Position numbers and translations under genes: made by a program
Assembly (NCBI RefSeq): GCF_022760925.1
Contig: NZ_JAKTNT010000001.1
Location: 106,644 to 170,643 of the forward strand
DNA length: 64,000 nucleotides
Direction of reading: 5' to 3'
Source: Thermus hydrothermalis
Lineage (GTDB): Bacteria > Deinococcota > Deinococci > Deinococcales > Thermaceae
Notes under the pieces: generated by a model
What the model saw: only the letters and a program-made list of their open reading frames with translations
Databases searched by the model: none
Told to the model about the DNA's origin: nothing
In this document: in pieces, positions 35,712 through 44,459 of the stretch
Numbering within the stretch: position 1 is the stretch's first letter
How the letters are laid out: each line of letters begins with the position of its first letter

Positions 35712-36295
35712 AGCGGATTGGACGCAAGCAGGTCATCTACCTGGCGGGGGACCCCGCCCACACCCTTTACCGGTTGGAGTCGGGCTTGGTGCGCATCGTG
35801 GAGCTCCTACCCGATGGGCGCACCCTGACCCTCAGGCACGTGCTCCCCGGGGACTACTTCGGGGAGGAGGCCTTGGAGGGGAAGCGGCACCGGTACGCTG
35901 CCGAGGCCATGACGGAGGCGGTGGTGCAGGGGTTTGACCCTAGGGCTATGGACCACGAGGCCCTCCACCAGGTGGCCCGGAACCTGGCGCGGCAGATGCG
36001 GCGGGTCCTGGCCTACGAAACCCACCTGCAGACGGGGGAGCTACGGGCCAGGATTGCCCGCTACCTCCTCTTCCTCGCCGACACCCCCGCCTCCTTCCGG
36101 GACGAGGGGGGGCTTTACGTGACCGTCTCCCACGAGGAGATTGCCGACGCCACCGCCTCCACCCGGGAGTCGGTGTCCAAGCTCCTCTCTGACCTGCGCC
36201 GGGAGGGGCTCATCGCCACCGCTTACCGCAAGGTCTACCTGTTGGACCTGGAGGCCCTCGAGGCGGAGGCCCAAGGGGTCTTGGAAGCGGCCTAG
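35708..36295 (+). CDS. ldrP: CRP/FNR-family activator of carotenoid genes (CrtR/LdrP-like)
   Basis: A 195-residue protein. A short cyclic-nucleotide-type beta barrel ([37 protein letters not shown]) lacks the full cAMP-binding phosphate cassette. A dimerisation helix follows, then a winged helix ([32 protein letters not shown]). In T. thermophilus the gene next to litR encodes an activator of crtB and photolyase genes that works without an effector; position and size match. It is co-transcribed with litR, so light relief of LitR also raises the activator. Confidence 0.85.
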   Translation: MKRIGRKQVIYLAGDPAHTLYRLESGLVRIVELLPDGRTLTLRHVLPGDYFGEEALEGKRHRYAAEAMTEAVVQGFDPRAMDHEALHQVARNLARQMRRVLAYETHLQTGELRARIARYLLFLADTPASFRDEGGLYVTVSHEEIADATASTRESVSKLLSDLRREGLIATAYRKVYLLDLEALEAEAQGVLEAA

Positions 36296-36296
36296 A

Positions 36297-37181
36297 ATGC
36301 GGGTTTTTATTGTCGGCGGCACGGGTTTCGTGGGGCGGCACGTGGTGCGCCGCCTCCTGGAGGGGGGGCACACCCCCATCGTCCTCGCCCGGTCTTCCCG
36401 CCATCTCCCCCAAGGGACGGTCTTCGTGGCGGGGGATATCGCCCGGGAGGTGCCGGACCTCCAGGGGGCGGAGGCCGCCATCTACCTGGCGGGCATCATC
36501 CGGGAACGGGGCCAGTCCTTTCGGGCGGTGCACGTGGAGGGGGTGAAAAACCTCCTCACCGCCATGCGCGAGGCCGGCGTGGAGCGGCTTCTCCACATGT
36601 CCGCCCTGGGGGCCAGGCGGGGCACGGGGAGCCGCTATTACGAGACCAAGGCGGAGGCGGAGGAGCTCGTCCGCCAAAGCGGCCTCAAGTGGACCATCTT
36701 CCGCCCAAGCCTCATCTTCGGCCCGGGGGACGAGTTCTTCGGGAAGATCCTCCGGGGCCTCGTGTGCGCCCCCCTGCCCTTCGTGCCCCTCATCGGGGAT
36801 GGGCGTTTCCCCTTCCGGCCCGTGTACGTGGGGGACGTGGCGGAGGCTTTTGCCCGGGCCCTCGAGGGGGAGGTCTTGGGCACCCTTGACCTGGTGGGGC
36901 CCAAGGAGTACACCTTCCGGGAGCTTTTGGAGCTCGTCATGGCCACGGTAGGCCGTAAAAAGCCCTTTCTGCCCATCCCCTTGCCCCTCGTGGACCTCCT
37001 GGTGCCCCTCCTTTCCCCCTTGCCCTTCGCCCCCATCACCCGCGACCAGTACCTCATGCTCAAAGGGGGGAACACCGCACCCCTGGCCCAACCGCTAAGG
37101 GACCTCCTGCCCACCCTGACGCCCCTGGAGGAGGTCCTGCCCAGCTACTTGGCCTGTTCCCAAAACCCCGCCAGGGCCTAG
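36297..37181 (+). CDS. NAD(P)-dependent epimerase-like protein (atypical SDR)
   Basis: A 294-residue Rossmann protein beginning MRVFIVGGTGFVGRHVVRRLL, with a GxxGxxG cofactor motif. It then has the conserved MSALGA strand, YYETKAEAE (Tyr-x3-Lys) and FRPSLIFGPGD. Atypical (NmrA/complex I NDUFA9-like) SDRs share this design, and some act as NAD(P) sensors or quinone-related reductases. It starts one base after the regulator's stop, so it is in the litR operon; a role in pigment or redox metabolism is possible. Substrate unknown. Confidence 0.75.
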   Translation: MRVFIVGGTGFVGRHVVRRLLEGGHTPIVLARSSRHLPQGTVFVAGDIAREVPDLQGAEAAIYLAGIIRERGQSFRAVHVEGVKNLLTAMREAGVERLLHMSALGARRGTGSRYYETKAEAEELVRQSGLKWTIFRPSLIFGPGDEFFGKILRGLVCAPLPFVPLIGDGRFPFRPVYVGDVAEAFARALEGEVLGTLDLVGPKEYTFRELLELVMATVGRKKPFLPIPLPLVDLLVPLLSPLPFAPITRDQYLMLKGGNTAPLAQPLRDLLPTLTPLEEVLPSYLACSQNPARA

Positions 37182-37196
37182 CGCCGCAGGGATCCG

Positions 37197-37922
37197 TTAC
37201 GCCCGGTGGTAGCGGTGGAGCGCCACGGCGAGGAAGGCCCCGAGGACCGGGCCAAGGGCCGGTACCCAGGCGTAAGGGCTCGCCGCCCCCTCCACACCAA
37301 GGAGCCAGGCGAGGAGCCTGGGGGAGAGGTCCCGGGCGGGGTTCAGGGCGAAGCCCCCAGGCCCCCCGAGCCCATAGCCCACCGCCGCCACGGTGAGGGC
37401 GAGCCAGAGGGGGAGGAGGCGCCCGTCCCGTCCGGCAAAGAGGATCACCGCCATGAGGGCAAAGGTGCCGAGGACCTCGGCCACCATGGGCCCTGACCAG
37501 CCGTAGAGGGCCTCGGGGGCGGTGCGGAGGAAGCCCGGCCCCGTGCTAAACACGTTGGGAAGGCCCCGGGCTAAAAGGCCATCCCGGTAGGCCAGGTAGG
37601 CTCCCAAAGCCCCCAGGAAGCCTCCCAGAAACTGGGCCAGGAGGTAGGTGGGCACGAGGCGCCAGGGGAAGAGACCCCCCAGGGCCAATCCCAGGGTCAC
37701 GGCGGGGTTCAGGTGGGCCCCGGAGAGCTCCCGGCTCGCCAAAACGCCCACCAGCACCGCAAGCCCCGAGCCCAGGGCCACGGCGTCGTACCCGTAGGCC
37801 CCTGGGGACAGGCGGGGCTCGAGGACGGCGTTGGCGGCGCTCCCCACCGTGAGGAGCACCAGGAGGAAGGTGCCCAGCAACTCGCCCAAGAAAGCCCTCT
37901 GCCTCAGGATTTGGCCTTTCAT
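37197..37922 (-). CDS. glpF: Aquaglyceroporin (MIP family)
   Basis: A 241-residue channel with six membrane helices and two half-helices carrying NPA motifs: HLNPAVT near residue 72 and ALNPARDLSPR near 193. The Asp after NPAR is the signature of glycerol-conducting members, as opposed to strict water channels. ATG 37922 gives the usual short cytoplasmic N-terminus. It is convergent with the epimerase-like gene and may form a functional set with the Ugp-like importer nearby for glycerol compounds (inference). Confidence 0.85.
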   Translation of the reverse strand: MKGQILRQRAFLGELLGTFLLVLLTVGSAANAVLEPRLSPGAYGYDAVALGSGLAVLVGVLASRELSGAHLNPAVTLGLALGGLFPWRLVPTYLLAQFLGGFLGALGAYLAYRDGLLARGLPNVFSTGPGFLRTAPEALYGWSGPMVAEVLGTFALMAVILFAGRDGRLLPLWLALTVAAVGYGLGGPGGFALNPARDLSPRLLAWLLGVEGAASPYAWVPALGPVLGAFLAVALHRYHRA

Positions 37923-37945
37923 TGGACACCCCCAATCCTCCTTGC

Positions 37946-38875
37946 CTAGCCCGCCGGGTGGGGAAGGGTCGTGGGGGAAAAGCACAGGAGGGGCTCTATC
38001 CTTATCCTAACCCGCTCTCCGGGGCTCCCCTCCCAGCGGACCCAGGCCTCTCCCCCGGGCAGGCGCACCCGGCAGAGGACGTCCCCTCGCAGATCCCGGC
38101 GTTCCAGCACCACACCCTCCCACTCCCCACCCGGGCGCACCCACTCGTGGCGGAAGGCGAGGACACCCCCTTCGGTGGCGAGGAGGTTGGCCCGTCCGAA
38201 GGCGAGGAAGGCCTCCAAGGAGTTGGGGTGGCGGTACACCTCCTGGGGGCTGCCCACCTGGAGGAGCCGGCCTCTGGCCAACACCCCTACACGGTCGGCC
38301 AGGAGCATGGCCTCGTCCGGATCGTGGGTGACGTGGATGGCGGTTATTCCCATCTCCTTGAGGAGGGTTCGGACCTCGAGGCGCAACCCCTCCCTAAGGA
38401 CCGGGTCCAGGGCGCTGTAGGGCTCGTCCAGCAGGATGACCCGGGGCTTGCGGGCGAGGGCCCGGGCCAGGGCCACCCGTTGCCGTTGCCCTCCGGAGAG
38501 CTGGTGGGGCCGTTTATGGGCGTGCTCCAAGAGGCCTACCTGCTCCAGGAGGGTCCGGGCCTCCTTAGGGTCCGGCTTGGGCATCACCAGGAGGAGGTGC
38601 TCCAGGGCGGTGAGGTGGGGCCATAGCCCTTGGTCCTGGAACACGTAGGCCAGTTGGCGCCGCTCCGGGGGCAGGTGGGTCACATCCCTTCCCCCGATCC
38701 ACACGCGGCCCCGGTCCAGCGGGATGAGGCCTGCCACCAGGTTCAGGAGGGTGGACTTGCCGCTCCCCGAGGCCCCTAGGAGTACGAACACCTCCCCCTC
38801 CTGCACCTCGAGGTCCACCCCTTCCACGCCCCCGCCCGTGGGGAAGCGCTTGCATACCCCCTCAAGCCTCACCAT
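37946..38875 (-). CDS. ABC importer ATPase, iron/spermidine type (FbpC-like)
   Basis: A 309-residue ATPase with Walker A GASGSGKST (34-42), Q-loop FQDQG, signature LSGGQ, Walker B VILLDEP and switch His (THDPDEA). The C-terminal extension (about 225-309) is a TOBE-type regulatory domain. It overlaps the permease gene by seven bases. It would power the importer formed with the fused permease and the two iron-type binding proteins upstream. Confidence 0.85.
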   Translation of the reverse strand: MVRLEGVCKRFPTGGGVEGVDLEVQEGEVFVLLGASGSGKSTLLNLVAGLIPLDRGRVWIGGRDVTHLPPERRQLAYVFQDQGLWPHLTALEHLLLVMPKPDPKEARTLLEQVGLLEHAHKRPHQLSGGQRQRVALARALARKPRVILLDEPYSALDPVLREGLRLEVRTLLKEMGITAIHVTHDPDEAMLLADRVGVLARGRLLQVGSPQEVYRHPNSLEAFLAFGRANLLATEGGVLAFRHEWVRPGGEWEGVVLERRDLRGDVLCRVRLPGGEAWVRWEGSPGERVRIRIEPLLCFSPTTLPHPAG

Positions 38876-40326
38876 TTCGGCCTCCCCAAGAGGCCCAGGG
38901 CGGATAGGGCAAGGAGGATGAGCCCTAGGCTCGCTGCTTCCCGGTAAAGCCCCCCATTGAGGGCGGAGAGGACGGCCACCCCTACGGTCTCTGTCCCAGG
39001 GGCGTAGAGAAGGGAGGAGAGGGTAATCTCGGAGAAGGCCAAGGGAAAGATGAGGAAAGCCCCGGCGAAAGCGGAGGGGAGGAGAAGGGGGTACCCCACC
39101 CGAAGCCAGGCCTTTGCTGGGGAGAGCCCGTGTATCCGGCCGGCGAGGACCATCCCCTCCACCTTTACCCCTCCCTCCACGGCCCGGAGGGCCAGACTGG
39201 CGAAGTTCCAAAGGTAGGCCAGGAGGAGAAGGCCAGGGGTACCATAGAGGGGCGTAGGGGCTAGGACGAGGATGAGCCCGATACCGAGGAGGGTACCCGG
39301 CATCAGATAGGCGAGGTCCAACGCTCCCCGCAGGGGCCGAGTGGCCTTGGGAAACGGGCGAAGGAGGAGGGCGAGGCCTAGGAGTACCCCTGTGGCCACC
39401 AGGGCCAAAAGGACGGAGTTGAGGAGCCCCTGGCGGACAAGAGGGAGCTCCCAAGCGCGGGCGAAGGCGGGGTCCCAGCCCCCGGTGTAGGGGTTGAGGA
39501 GGGCTTCCCGGAGTAGGCCAAGGAGGCCAAGGCCGAGGGCCAAGAGACTGTAGGAGGCGAAGAGTAGGCGGAAGCTCCCCCGTTTCTGCGCGGGTAGGGC
39601 TTGGCGAGCCTCTAGGATAGGTGGGCGGGAAAGGAAGACCGCGGGAAGGGCTAAAAGCCCCAGCCAGAGCCCGAGGGCGGCGGCTTCGCCAATGGGGTCC
39701 TGGGCTAAAGGGCTTGTCAGGCGGGCGTAGGCCAGGGTGGGGAGGGTGTAGACCCGCTCGGGCAAGCCTAGGACTGCCGGCACGCCGAAGTTTCCGAGAA
39801 GGGCCAGGTAGAGCGCACCCCCCGTCACGAGGAGGGAGGGCAGGAGGGCGGGTAGGAAGGCGTAAAGGCGCCTCCAGCCCGTCACCCCGTGGACCCCGGC
39901 CGCTTGCAGCAGGGGTAGGGCTGCTTGGACCTGGGGCTTGAGGAGGAGGTAGGCCAAGGGCGTGTAGTGCAGGGTCCAGGCGAGCAGGATGCCCGGCACC
40001 CCATACGCCTTTAGTCCCAGCCCTTGGAGGGTAAAGAGGAGGCCCATCCCGGTGACGAACGGAGGGACCAGGTAGGAGAGGAGAAACACACCCTCCCAGA
40101 AGCGGCTCACGCCACCCATTAGGGCCAGGTAGGCCAGGGCGAGGCCCAAACCAAGCGCCAGGAGGGTTCCAGAGGCGGCGAGCCCCAAGCTAAGGATTAG
40201 CACGTCTAAGTCCTTTGGGGGAAGGAGATGGGGCAGGCCTCTAGGGAGAAGGGCGATTAAGGGCGAGGCAACGAGGAGGGTGAGGGCGAAGGGGATGGGC
40301 GGATAGAGGTGCCGGAGTAGGGTCAT
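38869..40326 (-). CDS. ABC importer permease, fused FbpB type
   Basis: A 485-residue integral membrane protein with about twelve helices made of two permease domains in one chain, as in FbpB/HitB iron importers. The EAA-type cytoplasmic loops are near 140-175 (LLQAAGVHGVTGWRRLYAFLPALL) and 380-415 (GRIHGLSPAKAWLRVGYPLLLPS). ATGA overlap with the binding-protein gene shows operon order: binding proteins, permease, ATPase. Ferric iron is the likely substrate, but related systems carry thiamine, 2-aminoethylphosphonate or sulfate. Confidence 0.8.
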   Translation of the reverse strand: MTLLRHLYPPIPFALTLLVASPLIALLPRGLPHLLPPKDLDVLILSLGLAASGTLLALGLGLALAYLALMGGVSRFWEGVFLLSYLVPPFVTGMGLLFTLQGLGLKAYGVPGILLAWTLHYTPLAYLLLKPQVQAALPLLQAAGVHGVTGWRRLYAFLPALLPSLLVTGGALYLALLGNFGVPAVLGLPERVYTLPTLAYARLTSPLAQDPIGEAAALGLWLGLLALPAVFLSRPPILEARQALPAQKRGSFRLLFASYSLLALGLGLLGLLREALLNPYTGGWDPAFARAWELPLVRQGLLNSVLLALVATGVLLGLALLLRPFPKATRPLRGALDLAYLMPGTLLGIGLILVLAPTPLYGTPGLLLLAYLWNFASLALRAVEGGVKVEGMVLAGRIHGLSPAKAWLRVGYPLLLPSAFAGAFLIFPLAFSEITLSSLLYAPGTETVGVAVLSALNGGLYREAASLGLILLALSALGLLGRPKW

Positions 40327-41285
40327 CTCCGCAGGCCAAAAAGGGCATTGAAGCGCTCTAGGACCTCCCGGCTAGCCTCCGACCCGCGCACGCTGGCCAG
40401 GCGTTGGGGGCTTCCTTTGGGCGGAGGAGAACCGGGAATAACGGGGTAGTAACCCCTTTCGGAGAAGATTTGCTGGCCCCGTTCGGAGAGAAGGAAGCGA
40501 AGAAATTTTTCTGCCAGGTCTGGTTTGCGGCTCCACGTGGGTATGCCGACGGGGGTAGGGGCGTAGACCGCTCCATCTTTGGGATATACGAGGGTCAGGG
40601 GGGCCCCTTCCGCCAGGAGCTGTCGGACCCCGTAATCGTTGGTGATGGCAAGCCCGTATTCGCCTCGGGCTAGCTTCTGTTGAAGTACCGGATTTGAGGC
40701 TTCTATGGCTAAGCCGTTCTCCTTAAGCTTTTGCCAAAAGGAGAATCCATAGCGCTCCGTTAGATACCCTAGCTCTACGAGGGCAGGTCCGGAGAAATTG
40801 GGATCGGCCATGACCACAAGGTTCTTGTAGCCCGGCCTTGCTAAGTCTGCCCAGGCGGTAGGGGGTGTGGGGACCCTTTTGGGGTTCACAGCGATGATGT
40901 TGTGGAGGAGCCGTACCTCATAATAGTAGCCTCCCTCGTAGACGTATTGGGGGGGTAAAGAGGGAAAGGTCGGGGTGACGCGCCGCAGAAGGCCCTTTTG
41001 CCGGAGTTCATGGAAAAGCTCGGTGCCAACGCTCCAGATGAGGTCCGGTTGGGGATTGCCCGCTTCCAGTTCGGCACGGATTTTGGCCGCCACTTCCCCT
41101 GCTCCCGAGCGAAATACCCGCACCTCCACTTGGGGATAGATTTGATTAAAACCTTTGACGATGGCCTGAACGTCGGGCAGTTGGGCTCCGGAGACATAGA
41201 GGGTTAGGGTTCCGGCATCCTGGCCCCAGGCTAGCGGTGAGGCGAGGAAGGCCAAAGACAAGCGAAAATAGCCTATTATCCTCAC
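40323..41285 (-). CDS. Iron-type ABC binding protein, copy 2
   Basis: A 320-residue periplasmic protein with a signal peptide ending near residue 21. It belongs to the Fe(III)-type extracellular binding family: TLYVSGAQLPDVQAIVKGFNQIYPQVEVRVFRSG at the start, then GNPQPDLIWSVG, VMADPNFSGPALVELG and SNPVLQQKLARGEYGLAI. It is a clear tandem paralog of the next gene upstream. The body is slightly richer in A+T codons than its partner. Its start overlaps the permease frame as ATGA. Confidence 0.8.
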   Translation of the reverse strand: MRIIGYFRLSLAFLASPLAWGQDAGTLTLYVSGAQLPDVQAIVKGFNQIYPQVEVRVFRSGAGEVAAKIRAELEAGNPQPDLIWSVGTELFHELRQKGLLRRVTPTFPSLPPQYVYEGGYYYEVRLLHNIIAVNPKRVPTPPTAWADLARPGYKNLVVMADPNFSGPALVELGYLTERYGFSFWQKLKENGLAIEASNPVLQQKLARGEYGLAITNDYGVRQLLAEGAPLTLVYPKDGAVYAPTPVGIPTWSRKPDLAEKFLRFLLSERGQQIFSERGYYPVIPGSPPPKGSPQRLASVRGSEASREVLERFNALFGLRR

Positions 41286-41287
41286 TT

Positions 41288-42232
41288 TTACCTCCTGAGG
41301 CCGAAGAGGGTGTTGAACCTCTCTAAGGTTTCCTGGTCGGCAAATTGAGCCCGAATGGTCGCGACCCTTTCCGGGGCACCCTTAGGCTTGGGGGCTTGGG
41401 GCATGACCGGGTAGTAGCCCCTTTCGGCGAAGATGGCCTGAGCTTCGGGCGACAGGAGGAAGCGTAGGAAGCGCTCGGCGAGTTGTGGGTTGCGGCTCCA
41501 GATGGGGATGGCCAGGGGCGTGGGCACCAGGATGGCCCCATCCCGGGGGTAGATGGCCACCAGGGGAGCTCCCTTGGCCGCCTCTTGCCGTACCCCAAAG
41601 TCTGTGGTGATGGCCAGAGCGTACTCTCCCCGGGCAAGCTTTTGCTGGAGAACGGGGTTGGACTGTTCAATGCCCAGACCCTGCTCCCGCAGGTTCTCCC
41701 AGAAGCGTTGCCCGAACCGTGAGGTGAGGGTCCCCACCGTGGCTAGGGCAGCCCCTGAGAAATTAGGGTCGGGCATGGCGATAAGGCCCCGGTATGCGGG
41801 TTTTAGGAGGTCCCGCCAACTTTGGGGGAGAGTGGTCAGGCGTTGGGTGTTAACAGCGATGACGTTGTAGAGGAGGCGTACCTCGTGGTAGAGCCCACCT
41901 CCAGGAGCGTACTGCACCGGGTACCCCGGGACCGAGGGAGGCACCCGGCGCAACAACCTCCGCTCGGCCAGCTCCTTGAGGAACGCCTCGTTGGCAAACC
42001 ATAGGATGTCCGCTTGAGGGTTGCCCGTCTCTAACTCCGTTCGCACCTTGGCCACCACTTCGCCTGTTCCTGAGCGGAAGATGCGCACCTGGACCCCAGG
42101 GTTCCGGGCCCGGAAGGCTTCCACCAGGGCGTTGACGTCCGCCAGGACCTCCGAGGTGTAGAGGGTGAGGGTTTGCGCCCAAGCGCCTCCAAAGAGGAGG
42201 GCCGAGAGGGCAAGGAGTATGGTCCCCTTCAT
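41288..42232 (-). CDS. Iron-type ABC binding protein, copy 1
   Basis: A 314-residue paralog of the adjacent copy with the same motifs in order (TLYTSEVLADVNALVEAF, RIFRSGTGEVVAKVRTELE, MPDPNFSGAALATVG, SNPVLQQKLARGEYALAI, TLFGLRR end). The signal peptide is residues 1-19. It is first in the operon and the stop lies two bases before copy 2. TATAGG near 42241-42246 may be its -10, leaving a very short leader. Two binding proteins for one permease suggests separate ligands or affinities. Confidence 0.8.
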   Translation of the reverse strand: MKGTILLALSALLFGGAWAQTLTLYTSEVLADVNALVEAFRARNPGVQVRIFRSGTGEVVAKVRTELETGNPQADILWFANEAFLKELAERRLLRRVPPSVPGYPVQYAPGGGLYHEVRLLYNVIAVNTQRLTTLPQSWRDLLKPAYRGLIAMPDPNFSGAALATVGTLTSRFGQRFWENLREQGLGIEQSNPVLQQKLARGEYALAITTDFGVRQEAAKGAPLVAIYPRDGAILVPTPLAIPIWSRNPQLAERFLRFLLSPEAQAIFAERGYYPVMPQAPKPKGAPERVATIRAQFADQETLERFNTLFGLRR

Positions 42233-42272
42233 GGCCCCTATACCCTATGTTCTCCGTGTCAGGAATTGGTCA

Positions 42273-42290
42273 GGGGGGCCTGGGCCCCCC
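42273..42290 (-). terminator. Hairpin between Ugp-like and iron-type operons
   Basis: GGGGGGCC (42273-42280) pairs with GGCCCCCC (42283-42290). It lies just after the stop of the sugar-type binding protein. The tail lacks T residues. Confidence 0.55.
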
Positions 42291-42308
42291 CAACCTTTGT
42301 CCTAAAGA

Positions 42309-43589
42309 TCAGCGGCAGAAGGGCCTTAAGGCCTCCTCCACCCGCCTTTGGGCCTCCTTCGTGGCCTCCCGCACGTCCTTCCGGCCCAGGACCACCGCCT
42401 GTTCCGCCTCCGCGATGATGTCCTTGACCTGCTGGAGGTTGTAGACGGGAAGCTCAGCCCGGGCGTAGGCCAGTTGGTCGCGAGCTGTCTTGGCCTGGGG
42501 CCACTCCTGGAGGTACCTCTGCATGATGGGGAGGTTCCAACTGGAACGGCGGGCGGCCACATACCCCGAGTCCAAAGCCCACCGTGCTTGGAGTTCCGGG
42601 CTTGTCATGAATTTGATAAATCGGAGGGTGGCTTCCCGCTTCTTGGGATCGGAGCCCTTGAAGAGGTAGAAGTTGGCTCCGCCCGTGGGGGTCCCGTACC
42701 GCACCAGTTTGGGAAGGAAAGCGGTGCCGAAGGGGAAGCGGGCGTTGGTTCGGATAAAGCCCAAGGAGCCCGTGGAGTGGTAGATCATAGCCACCTTGCC
42801 GGCGGTGAAGTCTCCCGGGGTGGTCCCCCAGGCCACCACCCCCTCGGGGCTTACCCCGTGCTTCCGGGCGAGATCGGCTTTGAACTGCATCCCTTTACGC
42901 ACCGGTTCCGTGTCCACCAGGACCTTGCACCCCTTTCCTGCGGGGTCGTAAAGCAGACCCCCTGCTTGGATGGTGAGGGCTTCAAGGAGCCACGTGGAAC
43001 GGTCCTCGGTGGGAATGGCTACTCCGTAGCGTACGATGCGCCCTTGGGCGTCCCGCTTGGTGAGGCGCTTGGCGTACTCCACCAGCTCGTCCCAGGTGGC
43101 GGGGGGTTTTTCCGGGTCTAGCCCTGCTTCTCGGAAAGCCTCTTTGTTGTAGTAGAGGATGGGCGTGGAGCGCTGGAAGGGGAGGCTATAGACCTTTCCA
43201 TCCAGGGTGGAGTTCATCATGAAGGCGGGAAAGAAGTCGTTTACCGCCTGCTTTAGCTCGGGGTCCCTGGCGATGTAGGCGTCCAAGGGCTCTATGGCAT
43301 CCAACGAGAGGAGGGTGTAGAGTTGTTGCGAAAGCAAGATGGCCGTATCCGGTGGGTTTCCCGCCTTTATGGCCGCCACCACCTTGGCCTGGTTTTCCTC
43401 ATAGTTGCCCCCGAAAACCGTGTTTACCCTGATGTCCGGGTTCTTGGCCTCAAACTCGCGGACGTAGCCTTCAATAAAGCGGGCCAGAGGGCCCGCCACC
43501 CCCACCGGGTAGTAGAAGGTGATGGTGGTGCTCTGCGCTAGGCCAATCCCCAACAGAACCCAAAGGCCGGCTATCTTTCCTGTCCTCAT
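42309..43589 (-). CDS. ugpB: UgpB-like binding protein for glycerol-phosphate compounds
   Basis: A 426-residue extracellular binding protein of the UgpB/maltose-binding class, with signal peptide residues 1-19. Recognisable parts are ITFYYPVGVAGPLARFIEGYV, GNPPDTAILLSQQLYTL, YSLPFQRSTPILYYNKEAFREAGLDP and TWDELVEYAKRL. The first residues fit UgpB (FWHxxxG-type start), which binds glycerol-3-phosphate or its diesters. It is 12 bases after the permease gene, with GGGAGGTGAAGGG ahead of the ATG. The divergent alkaline phosphatase supports an organophosphate substrate. Confidence 0.8.
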   Translation of the reverse strand: MRTGKIAGLWVLLGIGLAQSTTITFYYPVGVAGPLARFIEGYVREFEAKNPDIRVNTVFGGNYEENQAKVVAAIKAGNPPDTAILLSQQLYTLLSLDAIEPLDAYIARDPELKQAVNDFFPAFMMNSTLDGKVYSLPFQRSTPILYYNKEAFREAGLDPEKPPATWDELVEYAKRLTKRDAQGRIVRYGVAIPTEDRSTWLLEALTIQAGGLLYDPAGKGCKVLVDTEPVRKGMQFKADLARKHGVSPEGVVAWGTTPGDFTAGKVAMIYHSTGSLGFIRTNARFPFGTAFLPKLVRYGTPTGGANFYLFKGSDPKKREATLRFIKFMTSPELQARWALDSGYVAARRSSWNLPIMQRYLQEWPQAKTARDQLAYARAELPVYNLQQVKDIIAEAEQAVVLGRKDVREATKEAQRRVEEALRPFCR

Positions 43590-43601
43590 CCCTTCACCTC
43601 C

Positions 43602-44459
43602 CTAGCCTTTTAGCCCACTCCGGGCAAAGGCTTCCACGAAGCTTCGCTGGAAGAGCAGAAAGGCGGTGACCATGGGTAGGGCCACCAGTAAGGCTCCCGC
43701 AGCGATCAGGCCCCACTCCATCCCGCTCTCAGCGGAACGGGCGAAGCTGGCAAAGCCCAAAGAGAGCACGCGCTTTTCGGGGCTTTGGATGACCACAAGG
43801 GGCCACAGGAACTCGTTCCAGTGATAGACCAGGCTGACCAAGGCAAAGGCAGCGAGCTGGGGGCGAACTAGGGGCAGGAGAACCCGCCAGAGGACCTGCC
43901 AGGGCGTGGCCCCATCCACGTAAGCGGCCTCCACGAGTTCCTTGGGTATTTGCAGAAAGCCCTGGCGCAGCAGGAAGGCGCCCGTGGCCGAGGCGACATA
44001 GGGTAGGGCCAGGGCGGTTAGGGTATCGGCTAGGCCGAGCCTTTGAACGAGGATGAAGTTGGGCAGGATAAGCGCGGAGGCCGGGAGGAAAAGTTGGAGG
44101 AGGATCAGGTAGAAGAGGGTGTTATTCCCCCGTCCCTTTAGATGAGCAAGGGCAAAACCGGCGGTGGTCACGGTCAAGACTTGCACTAGAAGGAGGCCAA
44201 GGGTGAAGGCCAGGGTGTTGAGGTAAAGCCGAGGGAAGTCGGCGGAACTCCACGCAAGCTTGAGGTTTTCCAAGGTGAACCTGCCTAGCTCCCCGCGGTT
44301 GAGGTCTGCGGTAGGGGTGAAGGCGGCGAGGAGGGTATACCCTGCGATAAGGGCGTAGGGCAAGGCGAAGAGGAGGGCGGGTAGCTGGCGGGCACCCTCC
44401 CAAGAAATACGCCGCACGCGGCGGAGGAAGACCTTAGGATGCACAGGGCTAAGCGTCAT
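43602..44459 (-). CDS. ugpE: UgpE-like ABC permease
   Basis: A 285-residue permease with six helices and the EAA loop VEAAYVDGATPWQVLWRVLLPLVRPQ-type motif near residue 185. A MalG/UgpE-like signature (WNEFLWPLVV) lies near 225. ATG 44459 is chosen over an upstream in-frame ATG; it overlaps the preceding permease by 11 bases. The ATPase partner is not in the window, as is common for systems that share a general UgpC/MsmK-type ATPase. Confidence 0.85.
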   Translation of the reverse strand: MTLSPVHPKVFLRRVRRISWEGARQLPALLFALPYALIAGYTLLAAFTPTADLNRGELGRFTLENLKLAWSSADFPRLYLNTLAFTLGLLLVQVLTVTTAGFALAHLKGRGNNTLFYLILLQLFLPASALILPNFILVQRLGLADTLTALALPYVASATGAFLLRQGFLQIPKELVEAAYVDGATPWQVLWRVLLPLVRPQLAAFALVSLVYHWNEFLWPLVVIQSPEKRVLSLGFASFARSAESGMEWGLIAAGALLVALPMVTAFLLFQRSFVEAFARSGLKG

